Assembly (NCBI GenBank): GCA_946800325.1
Contig: OX326959.1
Coordinates: 48,180,784-48,244,783, forward strand
DNA length: 64,000 bases
Reading direction: 5' to 3'
Origin: Luzula sylvatica
Taxonomy: Eukaryota; Streptophyta; Magnoliopsida; Poales; Juncaceae
The notes under the pieces are model-generated. The model was given only the letters and a program-made list of their open reading frames with translations, did not search any database and was not told where the DNA came from. Position 1 is the first letter of the stretch, and every line of letters starts with the position of its first letter. A program made the translations under genes and the position numbers. Of the stretch, positions 31,845-43,231 are shown one piece after another.

Positions 31845-33491
31845 ATGGAGCATTCGTATAAGGAAGCTTTGAGTAGTGGAGTGAAAGAGCGAACAGAGGA
31901 TGAAGGATGGACGAAAGTTACAAGATCCAAAACCAAAACAAATCTCAATCCAAGCAAACAATTTTGTTTCAAATGTTTAGGAACTGGACACAAAAGGATT
32001 GAATGTCGCGATCCAATCAAATGCATAATTTGTAAAGAAAATGGACACATTTCCTTTAATTGTCCAAACAAGAAAGAAAAGGAGAAGAAGAGCTGGGAGA
32101 GAGGTTATTACAGACCATTCGAATTCAAATTCTTTACAAAACCAAACGAATTACAAGGAGAAGTTCAACTTCAATGGAAAAATCAAATTAAAGGGTTGAT
32201 TACTCTTAAGAATCTTCCCGCAACGATGATGAAGGAGGAGAGGATTAGAGATCTGGTGGCAAGCTTTGGAATTGTAATAAAAGTGAAAAGATTGAGTATT
32301 GGTAATGCTGTGATTGAGATGTATATTGACAAAAAAGAAGAAATACCATTACAATTGAGACTTCGAGATGGAAAAAAATCTGCAGTGGTGAGGATCTTTT
32401 TCACTACCATGAATGGAGAAAATAGTAAAGAGAGAGCAGAAAAGTGGATAGTGAAGAAGAAAGAAGGTCATAACCTCTCGAAGATTGCAATTGCTCTCAA
32501 TGAAGGAAAATCCACAGTAAAGTCTCCAAATGCTCTGAAACCAGCAAAAGAATCTATTTCTATAAATAAAGAAAAAGGAGGGCTTTTAGAGAAAAAAGAA
32601 GTTATAAATGAAGAGAAGATACCTGAAAAGAAAAGGGTCAAAATGGATAATAAAACCTGGTGGTTGGTACTAGTGGAGAGCTGCACGAATGATGAAGGAT
32701 CTACAATTTCAAAAAAAGAAGTAATGAAGGGAGTTATGGAGTATTCTGAGTTGGAGGAAGGTAAGAAGGACCTTTCTGTAAAAAGGTCTATTATGCTAAA
32801 TGAAGAAATGAGTAAAGTAGATAATGAGGACTCACCGCTGAAACTCATGTGGAAACACCTAAGTAATGACCTGAAGCTAGATGATGAGGATGTGGAGTAT
32901 AATGAACATCTTGAAACCGATTTTGTAGAATCCAACTACAATAAGTTGGAGGGCTGCTCTGCAAAAAAAAGTCTATTATTTTCAGGGAGAGAGGAGCTGG
33001 ATGACATACATATCCAACTACAAAAGGAGGAGGAGATGAAAAAGATGAAGAGGTGGAGTAATGAAGAAGAACCTGAAATCAGGGTTATGAATGATCCTGA
33101 AATTAGGGTTTTGAATGAAGAAGAAGAGAAACACAACAAGTTGATGAGGATTGATGAACTTAAGCCTATCCAAGCAGTTTCGGTGAGAATGTTAAGAAGG
33201 AATGTGAGATTAAAGGAAAAACAGCCCGATGAATATGTGTCTGCAATTAGTAAAGCTCAATTGACTCAATACAATGAGTTAACTCAAGTATTGGAGAAAA
33301 AAGAAAAAATTAAAAAATACCAAAAAAATGAAGAGAAATTATACCTGAAAAGTGAAGTGGAGGATTCTAAGGAGAAGATGAGTAAGGTTCTGACTGTGGA
33401 GGATGTGTGCAACATTTTGCATTCTATTGGAGTTATTATTGACTCAGATGTTCATGAAAGCTTGGATAAAATTGCTACTTCAAAGTCCTGA
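31845..33491 (+). CDS. LINE ORF1, nucleic-acid-binding protein
   Basis: 548 residues, uninterrupted. Two adjacent CCHC zinc knuckles, CFKCLGTGHKRIEC and CIICKENGHISFNC, lie at about residues 45-75. A globular stretch follows (about 105-190, GLITLKNLPATMM...) that resembles the RRM-like fold of LINE ORF1 proteins. The rest is a charged Lys/Glu-rich tail with likely coiled coil (about 480-515, THELTQ-like repeats and EKKEKIKKY). ORF1 proteins bind element RNA and form the ribonucleoprotein for target-primed reverse transcription. The start ATG follows the 5' UTR and is the first in frame; ORF2 begins 43 bases after the stop. Because ORF2 is broken, this protein could act only in trans. A near-identical internal fragment sits at 27633-28066. 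Confidence 0.88.
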   Translation: MEHSYKEALSSGVKERTEDEGWTKVTRSKTKTNLNPSKQFCFKCLGTGHKRIECRDPIKCIICKENGHISFNCPNKKEKEKKSWERGYYRPFEFKFFTKPNELQGEVQLQWKNQIKGLITLKNLPATMMKEERIRDLVASFGIVIKVKRLSIGNAVIEMYIDKKEEIPLQLRLRDGKKSAVVRIFFTTMNGENSKERAEKWIVKKKEGHNLSKIAIALNEGKSTVKSPNALKPAKESISINKEKGGLLEKKEVINEEKIPEKKRVKMDNKTWWLVLVESCTNDEGSTISKKEVMKGVMEYSELEEGKKDLSVKRSIMLNEEMSKVDNEDSPLKLMWKHLSNDLKLDDEDVEYNEHLETDFVESNYNKLEGCSAKKSLLFSGREELDDIHIQLQKEEEMKKMKRWSNEEEPEIRVMNDPEIRVLNEEEEKHNKLMRIDELKPIQAVSVRMLRRNVRLKEKQPDEYVSAISKAQLTQYNELTQVLEKKEKIKKYQKNEEKLYLKSEVEDSKEKMSKVLTVEDVCNILHSIGVIIDSDVHESLDKIATSKS

Positions 33492-33534
33492 ATCAAAAAG
33501 ATCAAAAAATGAGGAGTTTATAAATGTTATCATA

Positions 33535-36500
33535 ATGATGAACATGAAGAAAATAAAAATTATTTCTTGGAATGTAAGGGGACTGAATGGTATGGAGAAG
33601 AGAGGAAAAGTAAAAAATTATATAATAAGTCAAAACCCTAATTTTGTGGGGTTGCAAGAAACTAAAATAGAAGATATGAGTATCTTAATGCAAAAAGAGA
33701 TTTGTGGAGGGCATTTAAGGGATTTTGAGGTGGTAAAAGCCAAGGGTACTTCTGGAGGGATCATTTCTGCATGGGATTCGAATATCTTTGAGTGTGTTGA
33801 AACATTTCCAATGGAATTTTCGTTGACTACATATCTAAAATGCAAATGGGACAATACACATATCATGATCACTAATGTGTATGGTCCTCAAAAGTTGGAT
33901 GATAAGAAAAGGTTTATATTGGAAATGGAGGTTTTAAGGAGTAAAAAAAGAGATGAATCATGGATCTTATTAGGAGATTTTAATATGGTCCTAGATAAAA
34001 GAGAGAAGAAGGGGGATTCAAAGAGGGATTGGAGTGACATGGAGTTATTCCAAGAATTTGTAAATAAAGAAAATCTGGTGAATACTTTATTAAAAGGGAG
34101 GTTGTTTACATGGGCTAATGCAAATTCAAGGGCTAAATTGGATAGATTCTTATATTCTCACAAGGTTCTAAAATCTTTTCCAAATTTAGATCAGGTGGCG
34201 CAATACAGTACCATTTCTGATCATTGTCCTATTTCTTTGACTATGTCCTCGAATTTTCCAGTTTTTAATGGTTTTCGATTCGAAAATCATTGGCTCAAAA
34301 ACAAGGAAGCAAGGCAAATCATAATGAGTCATTTGGATAACAATGCATCTAGGAATTTAAAGGATTTGTAATTCAAGTTGAAGGATTTGGGGAAAAAACT
34401 GAAATTATGGGACAAAAAAAGAAAATTGAAGGAGAAGGAATATGTGAAAAAGAGTGAGGAATTTCTGCAGAATTTGGAATCGATAGAGGATGTACATGAA
34501 TTATCAGTCTTGGAATTATGGATAAAGGAGAGAATAACATTGAGATTAAAGGAATTAAAAGAGTGGGAAGAAAGTTATTGGAAGCAAAGATCTAAGATAA
34601 AATGGTTGAAGGAGGGAGATTGCAACTCAAAAAATTTTCATACTCAAGCAACAATCAAGAAATCAAAAGCAATAATAGCTTCTTTAAAGGATGAGAATGG
34701 AAGCTATAATGATCATAAAAAGATGGCTGAAATTTTGTTCAATTTCTTCAAAAATTTAATGGGAAATAAAGGATGATGCGATGATACAAATAATTCTTCA
34801 ATTAATTTGGGGAAATTATTTGAAAATGAAAAATTGGATCTTTCAGAATTGGATGAGGTTATTAAAGAGAGTGAGATTGAAGAAGTAATAAAAAAAATGG
34901 AAAAACAATAAATCTCCTGGACCAGATGGTTTCACAGGAGAATTTTTCAAAAATTTTTTGCCATGGTTTAAGGAAGATTTACTAAGAATTTTTAATGATG
35001 AAAGGGAAATGAGTAAAGGAATGGGTTACTTTGGTACCTCTTATATGGCACTACTACCCAAAAAGATGGATGCTAATGAGCCAAGAAATTTCAGGCCTAT
35101 AAGCTTAATCAGTAGCATTCAGAAAATCTATTCAAAAATTCTTGCAAGAAGATTAAAAAGGAGGATCAATGAGATGATTCAGGCCAATCAACTAGGTTTT
35201 TTGGAAGGCAGAGAATTGGCTGATGGGTATGTTTATGTTAGAGAGGTGCTGAATAAGGCATACGTGGATAAAAAATCTCTTTTGATCTTTAAAGCAGATA
35301 TACACAAGGCCTTTGATATGGTGTCTTGGGATTTCTTATTGAAAGTTCTTAAAGCTAGGGGATTTGGTGATAAATGGATTGCAAGAATTTACAATAACAT
35401 ATTGCAGGGAACTACTAAAATTTTACTGAATGGAATTCCAGGGAAATCTATTCACCTGAATAGAGGGGTAAGACAGGGAGATCCCTATCCCCTCATTTAT
35501 TCATTTTAGTGATTGATTCTCTAGCAAGAATTATTGAGAAACTCAGTGAAATGAAAGTTATTGAAAAACCAATTGAGAAAATCGACATATCACTTCATTA
35601 TGCTGATGATTCTCTATTTCTTATCAAGCCAGAAGTGGTGCAAGTAAGAAGACTGAAAGTGATCTTGGACTTATTTGAAAGTGATCTTGGACTGAAAGTG
35701 ATCTACATATCACTTCATTATGAGAAATCTGAAATTGCTATTATGAATAAAAAAGAAGAAGATTGGAAGGAATTATCTGAAATTCTGGGGTGCCCAATTA
35801 ATCTTTTGCCTCTCAATTATCTGGGATTACCCTTGCACTACAAAAAGCCAAATAAAAGCTTTTATAAAGAAGTGCTAGAAAAATTTCAGAAGAAATTAGG
35901 AGGGTGGAAAGGTTCTTTGTTATCGATTGGGGGAAGATTAACACTTGTGAACTCTGTGTTATCTTCACTTCCAACTTTTTATTTCTCGGTTTTCAAATTT
36001 TCCCAATGGGTTTTGGATGAGATGGATTTAATTAGAAGAAAGTTTATTTGGAAGGGTAACTCAGAAAAGGGTTATCATCTTGTGAAATGGGAGATTCTAA
36101 TAAAACCTAAAGAAGGAGGAGGTTTGGGTATTATTGATTTAAAATATTTCAATAAAGCACTTTTAATTAAGTGGATTTGGAAATATTTTAGAAGGAAAGG
36201 AAATGGTGACTTAAATTGGGAACATTTAGTAAGCAATGTCGAAGAAATTCATATTTCTAAGAAAAATGACTCATATTTTTGGAGACAAGTGAAGGAAAAT
36301 TTGGAGTTTTTTTACCACAATTCCCAATTCATAGTTCATGATGGAACATTGGTGAATTTTTGGTATAGTTGGTGGATGAAAGAGGGAATTTTAGCTGAAA
36401 AATTTGATACTCTAAAAAACTTCTCTGAGAGAGAGCATTTCACAGTGAGCGAATTAATGGATGAAGGGGGAGATTTGGAAAAAAGTTTAAGTCTAAGACC

Positions 36501-37164
36501 TAATATATCTTCAAAAGCTTTGGAACAAATGGAAGAGTTAAACCTAATTCTAAGGAGACTAAAGTTAAAAGATGATATACGAGATATAATTACATGGATA
36601 CACAATGAGAAAGGAATTTATAGAGTAAAAGAGGGATATAAAATACTTACTGGAGGGAATGAAGTGCAGATAAAGCCAGAGATAAGTAATGTGTGGTCGA
36701 TTAAAGCTCCCCTGAGAATTAAGATTTTTTTATGGGTTAGTATGCAAGAAAAAAATCTAACATTGGATAATTTGAAAAGAAGAGGACATCATTTAGCTAA
36801 CCGATGCTTAATTTGTGAAAAAGAGGAAGAAAATTGTACTCATCTGATCAAAGGGGAGTGCTTGGAGGTCCAAAAATTGTGGGCAGACTTTGCAAATCTG
36901 AAATTATTAGCTAAGGTTAAACTAACCTCCACAATTAAAGAGGCCTATTTGGAGTGTTTTGATAAAAAGGCGAATGAAATAAATAGGCAAATTACCGCTT
37001 TTTTCGTGCATGGAGTGTGGAGAGAGAGATGCCGTAGAGTCTTCAGCGGAGAGAGAAGACCAAACACGAGCATGATTGATGAAATATGGCATACATGGCA
37101 GATGTACCGAAGAGCTCATATGGAATTGAAATCGAAGTTAGGCTTTGGAGAAAAAATCGAATGA
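33535..37164 (+). pseudogene. LINE ORF2, endonuclease-reverse transcriptase, four lesions
   Basis: Start MMNMKKIKIISWNVRG at 33535. The apurinic-type endonuclease (33550-34260) shows IISWNVRGLN, GLQETKIE, LLGDFN and ISDHCPISL. Reverse transcriptase follows: SPGPDGF, FRPISLIS, QLGFLEGRE, KADIHKAFD, GVRQGDP and the catalytic YADDS (about 35595). A C-terminal zf-RVT region has the pattern APLRIKIFLWV...CLICEKEEE. Lesions: TAA at 34369-34371, TGA at 34774-34776, a frame change in an A-run at about 34890-34897 (before the SPGPDG block) and a one-base loss at about 35483 (after GVRQGDP). A 17-base stretch CATATCACTTCATTATG is copied from about 35586 to about 35705. The enzyme would nick the target and reverse-transcribe from it; this copy cannot. 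Confidence 0.93.
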
Positions 37165-37845
37165 TTGAAGAAGAATGAGATAAACTGACCTGAAGATTGG
37201 AGAAGAAGGGTATTGAAGAGTTTTTCGCCAGAGCTTGAAAGAGATCGAATGAGAGATCTGTGAGACGCCATGCTTGAGTGGAGATGAAAGTAAGAAGAGG
37301 CATGAAAAATTAAGTGGATAAGAGAGAAGGTTGTAGTAGCTTTTTTTTGGGCTGAGTTTTAAAAATGGGCCTATGTATTCGGCCAGAGAAAGGTTTTATT
37401 GCAAGAATTAAATTTTGAAAATACTTAGATATAGGTATTATAGAAGAGTGGTTAAAAGGTGTAATAGGAAATTAATTTGTAAAATCACATTTTAAATTTT
37501 AACACGTAACGGTTTTAGAAGTGGGACAATAAAGCCCACTCTAAACTTTCAAAAAAAAAAAAAAACAAACCGGAGACGAAATATGAAGAAGAAGGGAGTT
37601 CTCGATTGACGGTGTCGAATCACGTGGGAATGTGACGCGCGTGTTGTTGGGTAAACGAGAAGGAAAGAATAACTCAAGGAATAAAGTGATCAATCCTCCG
37701 AGCATGATCAATTTCACACGATAACGATCTATCCTTATATTGCATCGTATCCTAGAAAAGGTGGCGTGATCTCGGAACATGAGAACCGGACCGGGCTCTA
37801 ACTTCCGCTGCGCGGGGTCCGAAATCGGATCGATTCCCAACATTT

Positions 37846-38040
37846 TCTAGGTACACATGGATTTTCTTGCTCAAGACCCTAAATGACGGCATGCAATGCA
37901 AGATGAAATAAATGTTTTTCTTCAGAATCACACGTGGATGCTTGTTCCCGCCTCGAGTCGCCAAAATATTGTTGGATGTAAATGGATTTTCAAGATCAAA
38001 CGTAAATCCGATGGTTCAATTAAATTGTTGATTCTCGTGC
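37846..38040 (+). pseudogene. Copia reverse-transcriptase N-terminal fragment
   Basis: HAMQDEINVFLQNHTWMLVP, then NIVGCKWIFKIKRKSDGSIK, match the beginning of plant Copia RT. A TGA stands where DPKW would have Trp (about 37886). It directly follows the end of an LTR and is from another Copia lineage than 12977. The rest of pol is missing. 38050-38870 holds no feature I recognise. Confidence 0.8.
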
Positions 38041-38875
38041 TTCTTCATAATCCTTCTATGGAGAAGAACATAATGGTGATCCTGGTGCTTTCGACAAACG
38101 AACTAAGTGAATTGTTCTCAAATAAAATAATTTCTTCAACTTTTCTTCTTTGTGGCCATGAGAATTGTTTGATGTATTTCTTTTCTTCTACATTTCTATA
38201 TTGTAATTTTTTCACTTGATTAAATTAAATTGTTGGTAGGTTTCTCCCGTCCGACTTTCAAAATAAATAAATAATAAGAAACATATTATTGCAATTGTTA
38301 GTTTATTTCGTCCAAAAAGATAATCGCAAGACCGAAATCATTTTTGCCAATCTTTTATTGTTTTTTTAGATCCGGAATTAGTGGAGAAAATAACTAATAA
38401 TGTTATCATTTAGTGCGTTCGGTTATGGGTCGGGATCTTGCTCAAATGAAATTAGACAAGAACTCGTCGAAAACCCTTCATAATTATCAGATTTTAATGT
38501 GATTTTAACTGATTATTTAATCACATTTCGAAAATACATGAAAAAAATTAAATGGTTATCTATTTTCCAAAAAAAATTATTACAATTTAATATGATTTCA
38601 TTAAGATAAATATTTTTTTGATCATTTAAAATAATACAAGGATTTAAATATAAATTTGTATTATAAGAAATTTTATCATCATATCAAAAATCGTATTAAT
38701 GTAAAATAAATCATTTGAACAATCCCTTCGGTATCGTCTAGACTTTGCATAAATTGAAAATGTAAATCTTATCTTTTTTTAATCCACTTGTTACTTTTTT
38801 TTAAAATAAATTGTTTCCACTTGTTATTAAAATCCCAGTTCTTTGCTTCCATCCTAATCTCACTTTTTTTTTCTA

Positions 38876-38995
38876 CTTTTTGCTATAGTCAAGCCCGAAA
38901 CACGCGCGGAGACTATGAATATTGAGAGATTAGGATAGATAAGACTCGAGGTCTAATTAAAAAGCTACTTGTTTATTGGCCAATGAAAATTTCAA
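38876..38995 (-). other. Conserved distal upstream block of PR-1 copy c
   Basis: Read on the minus strand, AACAAGTAG...ATTAGACCTCGAGTCTTATC...GTGTTTCGGGCTTGACTA aligns with 3069-3165 and 24430-24530 upstream of PR-1 copies a and b. In all three it lies upstream of the gene: about 1 kb for a and b, about 3 kb for c with a Helitron and another insertion in between. Confidence 0.6.
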
Positions 38996-39216
38996 CTTGA
39001 CACGGTCTCTTGTATTAATCAACCAAGTCAGAGATCATTATTATATAAACTACACAGCCTTGCTTCATTTCTTTCCCATACGAGTCGTGATGTAAATAAA
39101 ATTATTTTAATAAGGAGGGAAATGGGATTTAATATAGTCCAGCAAAGCATATTTAAAAAATAATTACTGATTTCTTAGTGATCATATTTATCTTATTGGA
39201 AATTAATACTTGTACT

Positions 39217-40250
39217 TACTTGTGTATAAAGTTAACAAAATTGGGCTGATTTGGTGCCTCCACGTCATCAAACGCATCTCAGTCGTTGGATCAATTTTAA
39301 TGAAGATCGGATGATCCATATTTAAATGAGCTCGGTTTACGTGGACCAGGATATGCTAACATTGCATGGTCTACATGAGCCGAGCCTAGCCATCATTTGC
39401 TCCATCTCATACACTTATTCTCTCTTCTCTCTGCCAGATTTGGATCCCATGGACGAAAATTTCATTTTTGCCCTCCGTCCATTCCTCACCAATCTCCTTC
39501 TGCCAGATAATATTCCTCCTCTTTTTCGAAACAAAAATTGATTCACTCGAAGCCGAACTCAAATCATTCTTCTCTGAACCAGAATGTAATATTACTATTA
39601 TACCCTCTCCTAAATTACCCATTAGTAATGTTGAAGGTAATAGAATTTTAATTTTAAATCATTTTTATAATTGTACAAATATCTCATTAAAATTCTTTAT
39701 TCATTTTTAGGCTCTTGCGTATCGCGACGGGAAGTTTTTAGACACAGTACATAAATTAAAGGAATTGAAAAGTGGTCCAGCTGGATATCGAGCAAGGTAT
39801 TTGTTGTAAATTGATCTCTGTAAAAATTCAAATTTTACGAATTGATCCTCGCTTTTTTATGCAATTTCCACACAAGGCCCTAAATTTGGTTAATATTTTC
39901 AATATTTCAAAATTTTAACATCTCCAGGATATGTTGGATATTTCCAGAATTTAAGATGATATTTTATTATATTTTGGAAATTTTCAGAATCTACAGGGGT
40001 ATTTTTGATATATTTATATTTGTTCATTTTAATTTTTAGTTATTATTTTTTATTTGGATTCATTTTTATGGATTTTATTTCTGCAATTAATTATTTCAAG
40101 TTTGCATCATGTGATTTTGATTGAATCGTTAGCATATTCGATGTTATTATGCGAAGGCTCAATGCCGAATAGAAATCAATTGCATATTAGTAAAAGCTAT
40201 ACCGTGACAAACTTGAAGACTCCCGCGCAATTGCGCGGGGAAAAAACTAG
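39217..40250 (+). mobile_element. Gene-capturing Helitron
   Basis: Its 5' part TTGTGTATAAAGTTAACAAA and CCTCCACGTCATCA match the element at 21933-22632. The 3' end is the hairpin TCCCGCGCAATTGCGCGGGG, AAAAA and CTAG at 40247-40250, followed by T. About 1.03 kb. It carries an exon-like gene fragment (39450-39826). The 5' boundary is approximate because the expected TC is not seen. Confidence 0.85.
39450..39826 (+). pseudogene. Unidentified captured gene fragment (two exons)
   Basis: Exon 1 begins MDENFIFALRPFLTN at 39450. After a one-base frame change near 39535 it continues KIDSLEAELKSFFSEPECN and reaches a GT donor near 39635. Exon 2 (about 39711-39797) reads ALAYRDGKFLDTVHKLKEL, then KSGPAGYRAR, ending at a GTA donor. 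Coding-like composition, the intron and loss of frame mark a host gene fragment carried by the Helitron. I do not recognise the protein. Confidence 0.55.
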
Positions 40251-40392
40251 TTAATATTAAACAAATGTCCGCTCATATTTCTTATTTTTCTTATTAAATA
40301 AAAAACATGTTTTTTTTGTTATTTGTCCGTTAATTATTTGATGTCAATATAAATTGAATTCATGACCTATGATTTATAATCATATGTATTTA

Positions 40393-41155
40393 GTGTTGTA
40401 AAAAATGCCGAAAAACGATGAAAAACGGTCGAAAAACGATTTTACGGTGGAAGACCGCACCGTTTTTTACAAAACGATGAAGAAAAACGATCATCCTTTT
40501 TTTTATCGTGTTTGACAATTTTCTCTTGCAAAAAACGTTTTTTCGTCCGTAAAAGAATCATTTTTTACGTCAACTATGATGGCTTTTGATATTTTTATTA
40601 TTTTTTACCCAAAATTCAATCAATTTTAGTTAATTTGATTCAATTCACTAATTTTCTCGTTGCAGTACTCTCTTTGACAGATAATTCCATTCAATTCACT
40701 AATTAAATTCAATTCGTTAATTTGATTCAATTCACACAAGCATCCAGCAAGATTTTTTTGTTGAAAATTCACTCAATTCACTAATTCGACCGTATTTAGT
40801 CACCGTTGACAATTCAATCAATTCACAAAATGAATCAATTCCGACGAATTTGGTACCATGTGATTTTAATTAGTTTACAATTTAATTTTTGTTTGGATTT
40901 AGATTTGTATTTTCATGTTACTTTTATGTTATTTGACATTGATTTGTTATGTTTAATCAAGACTTCCTATGTTATTTTTTGTATTTTGGACATTCGTTTA
41001 TGTTTCAAAAATCGATTATTATATTTTTTATTGTCTTTAAATTTTTACTAAATTATTATTATTTACCGTGGCCGTCTTTTTCTATTTTTTTACTGTTTTA
41101 CGCACAATATACTAAACGAGACCCGACCGTTCCGTACCATTTTTTGTTTCTTACA
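40393..41155. mobile_element. Possible hAT-like element
   Basis: Left end GTGTTGTAAAAAATGCCG and right end (inverted) ATGTTGTAAGAAAC...AAAAAATGG are partly complementary, and the left part is rich in AAAAACG units. The target duplication is unclear. 41160-41700 holds nothing recognisable. Confidence 0.35.
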
Positions 41156-41804
41156 ACATTATATGTCATTTTAGTTATTTCATAATTAAGGAAAGATAAA
41201 TATGGAAGAATCCAAATGGAATTCGCAAATCTGCACATGAATATGAGTCAAAGTAACTGATTGACCAAGGTCTTCTCGAAGGAGCTGCTTGAGATGGAAG
41301 TCCGCTAGTAAGAAGATGAGCTTATAGAGTTTTGATTGTGCTTTCCCCGGGTAGTCGCTCGTTTGGTGGTCGAGACGTCTAACAGAGCGGGTTCGCCAGA
41401 CGAGGGATTAACCACTTAAATTATGAACTCATCAACGCGTGTCGGCTATAGTTAGTTGGGTAATCATGTGATATAACAATTAAAAGGTAAAGATGCCATT
41501 TTATACAATGATGTGATAAATAACCTATTTCTTCTCCTAAATTTTGATGCGATAACAGATAACAAAAACCAGTTCAACAACAAACAGTATTAGTATTCGC
41601 CGTTCTGGTAAATCAAACTCTTTTCACATGTCGAAACATCAATATTGCAATGTGTGCATTTATTTATACACAAATATCCATTTATGGTTTACATGCATGC
41701 ATGCACAAGTTCTTCCAATGACTCAATGAGTGCATTTTGATCTTTCCATGTATACTTTTATCTTTAAAAAGCAAACCCTATGACTTTCCGTTCATCAAAT
41801 TTGG

Positions 41805-41814
41805 CTATAAAAAC
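41805..41814 (+). promoter_or_regulatory. TATA box of PR-1 copy c
   Basis: CTATAAAAAC lies 80 bases before the start codon in a promoter segment aligned with copies a and b. A TGACTCA (GCN4-like) motif is at 41719-41725. Confidence 0.7.
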
Positions 41815-41893
41815 CCTTCCAATTTTATCTACATACACCTCACCAAATATCAAAGCAAGAAATATTGTTCACACAAAAGTGCATAATTCAATC

Positions 41894-42397
41894 ATGTCTT
41901 CGACAAAAACCCGAGTTTTTCTTTTATCATGTGTCATGGTTCTTCTTGCCATGCCAGAAGAAACCTCAGCGCAAAACACACCACAAGACTATGTCAATAG
42001 CCACAACACAGCCCGAACCGCCGTTAATGCAGGCATCGGTAATGTCGCTTGGAACACCACAGTAGAAACTTACGCGCAAACTTATGCCAATCAGAGAAAA
42101 TCTGATTGCCAGCTCACCCACTCGGGAGGTCCGTATGGGGAAAATCTATTTTGGGGATCTGGAACAACTTACTCAGGAATAGATGCAGTGAATTTGTGGG
42201 TTGCCGAAAAGCAGTATTATGCTTACGGTACAAATACATGTGCCTCAGGATATGTTTGTGGTCACTACACACAGGTTGTTTGGCGAAGCTCTACGCAAAT
42301 CGGGTGCGCAAGAGTTCTGTGTAATAATAATGGGGGTGTATTTATCATATGTAGCTATAGTCCTCCTGGTAATTATGTAGGACAAAAACCTTACTGA
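41894..42397 (+). CDS. PR1: Pathogenesis-related protein 1 (CAP superfamily), copy c
   Basis: Encodes 167 residues from [11 protein letters not shown]. An upstream in-frame Met at 41780 would add 38 residues but precedes the TATA box, so 41894 is chosen. Signal peptide ends near ETSA. The CAP residues ([20 protein letters not shown]) and six cysteines are intact, and [12 protein letters not shown] is canonical. The C-terminus [11 protein letters not shown] is the closest of the three to published CAPE1 peptides. The protein differs from copies a and b at many sites, including [12 protein letters not shown], which is longer than their AVGVAGVSW. Inverted relative to copies a and b. The 3' flank (42398-42660) is homologous to theirs in opposite orientation. 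This copy keeps a consensus TATA box and is the best candidate for the functional parent. Confidence 0.95.
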   Translation: MSSTKTRVFLLSCVMVLLAMPEETSAQNTPQDYVNSHNTARTAVNAGIGNVAWNTTVETYAQTYANQRKSDCQLTHSGGPYGENLFWGSGTTYSGIDAVNLWVAEKQYYAYGTNTCASGYVCGHYTQVVWRSSTQIGCARVLCNNNGGVFIICSYSPPGNYVGQKPY

Positions 42398-42685
42398 AAT
42401 GGTGAGAAAGTATTTTCAGCAGTAAGGTGTGTGCATATTTAAGCGAATATGTTTATGATATAGTTACTATTTGCTTATGGTATGATAAAAGAAATAAATA
42501 AGGCTGTATTTATATACTTGCTTATGTACTGGTTTTTATTGGAATAATAATGTCATTTTATTGGAATATCTCTTTCTTTCTCTTTTAATTAAATACTTAT
42601 AATGGGGCCAAAATCCAAACCCGTTACCTCAAGAAAAGAAGGTTAATACTGACAAATAATACTTATATGAGTAGTGATGTACACC

Positions 42686-42920
42686 CTCTAGTACTCCACC
42701 CCCCACCCCACACACACACATCTTGATGATGTGGATATGATTTAACACCTTCAAAATTAACACACAAAAACATGATTTAACATTTTAATTTATGATTTAA
42801 TTATCTTAATTTACGATGGAACATACAATTAAAATTTTAAATCATAAATTAAAGTGCTAATTTTTAAGGTATTAAATCATAACCACGTCATCAAGGAGGT
42901 GGGGGGAGATGTGGGGATAT
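42686..42920. mobile_element. Foldback MITE
   Basis: Inverted ends: CTCCACCCCCCACCCC...GATGATGTGGATATGATTTAA on the left and TTAAATCATAACCACGTCATC...GGAGGTGGGGGG on the right. The inner arms ATTTATGATTTAA also pair. Target duplication not determined. Confidence 0.7.
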
Positions 42921-43231
42921 GTCCAACATTTTCCTATTTATATATATCAAATTTGAATAATTAGATCCACAAGCTATGTTACACAGTGACGGATTTTGTC
43001 TAAAATCAACGAGAAGGCCGCACAAAAACACATAATACATATTTCTTTTGCTTCACATATAATTAGTAATATCATACAAATTATTTTTCATAATCTTCAA
43101 AAAACATCAAAATACTAAATATTACAATGAAAATTTTATACTGATATTTTATACTGTAGCATTTTCGTTCACCTAAAATTTTGAAAGATTCAATTATCCC
43201 CTATGAAGTAAAATTGTCGGCAAACTTTTTC

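Larger units (their letters stand above)
31527..37565 (+). mobile_element. Full-length LINE retrotransposon
   Basis: Flanked by the perfect 16-bp duplication CAAACCGGAGACGAAA (31511-31526 and 37566-37581). It has a 318-bp 5' UTR with tandem GAGGTGACTTGA and CGAGGTTCTTG units, ORF1, ORF2, a 3' UTR of about 400 bp and a terminal A-run (about 37551-37565). It is inserted in a Copia LTR. Intact ends, perfect duplication and few ORF lesions indicate a comparatively young insertion. Confidence 0.95.
29825..37842 (+). mobile_element. Copia LTR interrupted by a solo LTR and a LINE
   Basis: One LTR can be followed as three pieces: 29825-30007 (starts TGAAGAAAATACA), 31025-31526 and 37582-37842 (ends TTCCCAACA), about 945 bp in all. 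Interruptions are the inverted solo LTR 30008-31019 and the LINE 31527-37565. The TATA box TATAAATA is at 31247-31254. CCGTTGTAACGG-type palindromes lie at 29945-29985, 31036-31075 and 31108-31160. The outer flanks show no matching target duplication. Confidence 0.8.

Noticed and set aside
36336..36605. Antisense frames within the LINE ORFs (36336-36605, 32468-32935, 33630-33872 and others)
   Set aside because: They are shadows of the strongly supported ORF1 and ORF2 on the plus strand.
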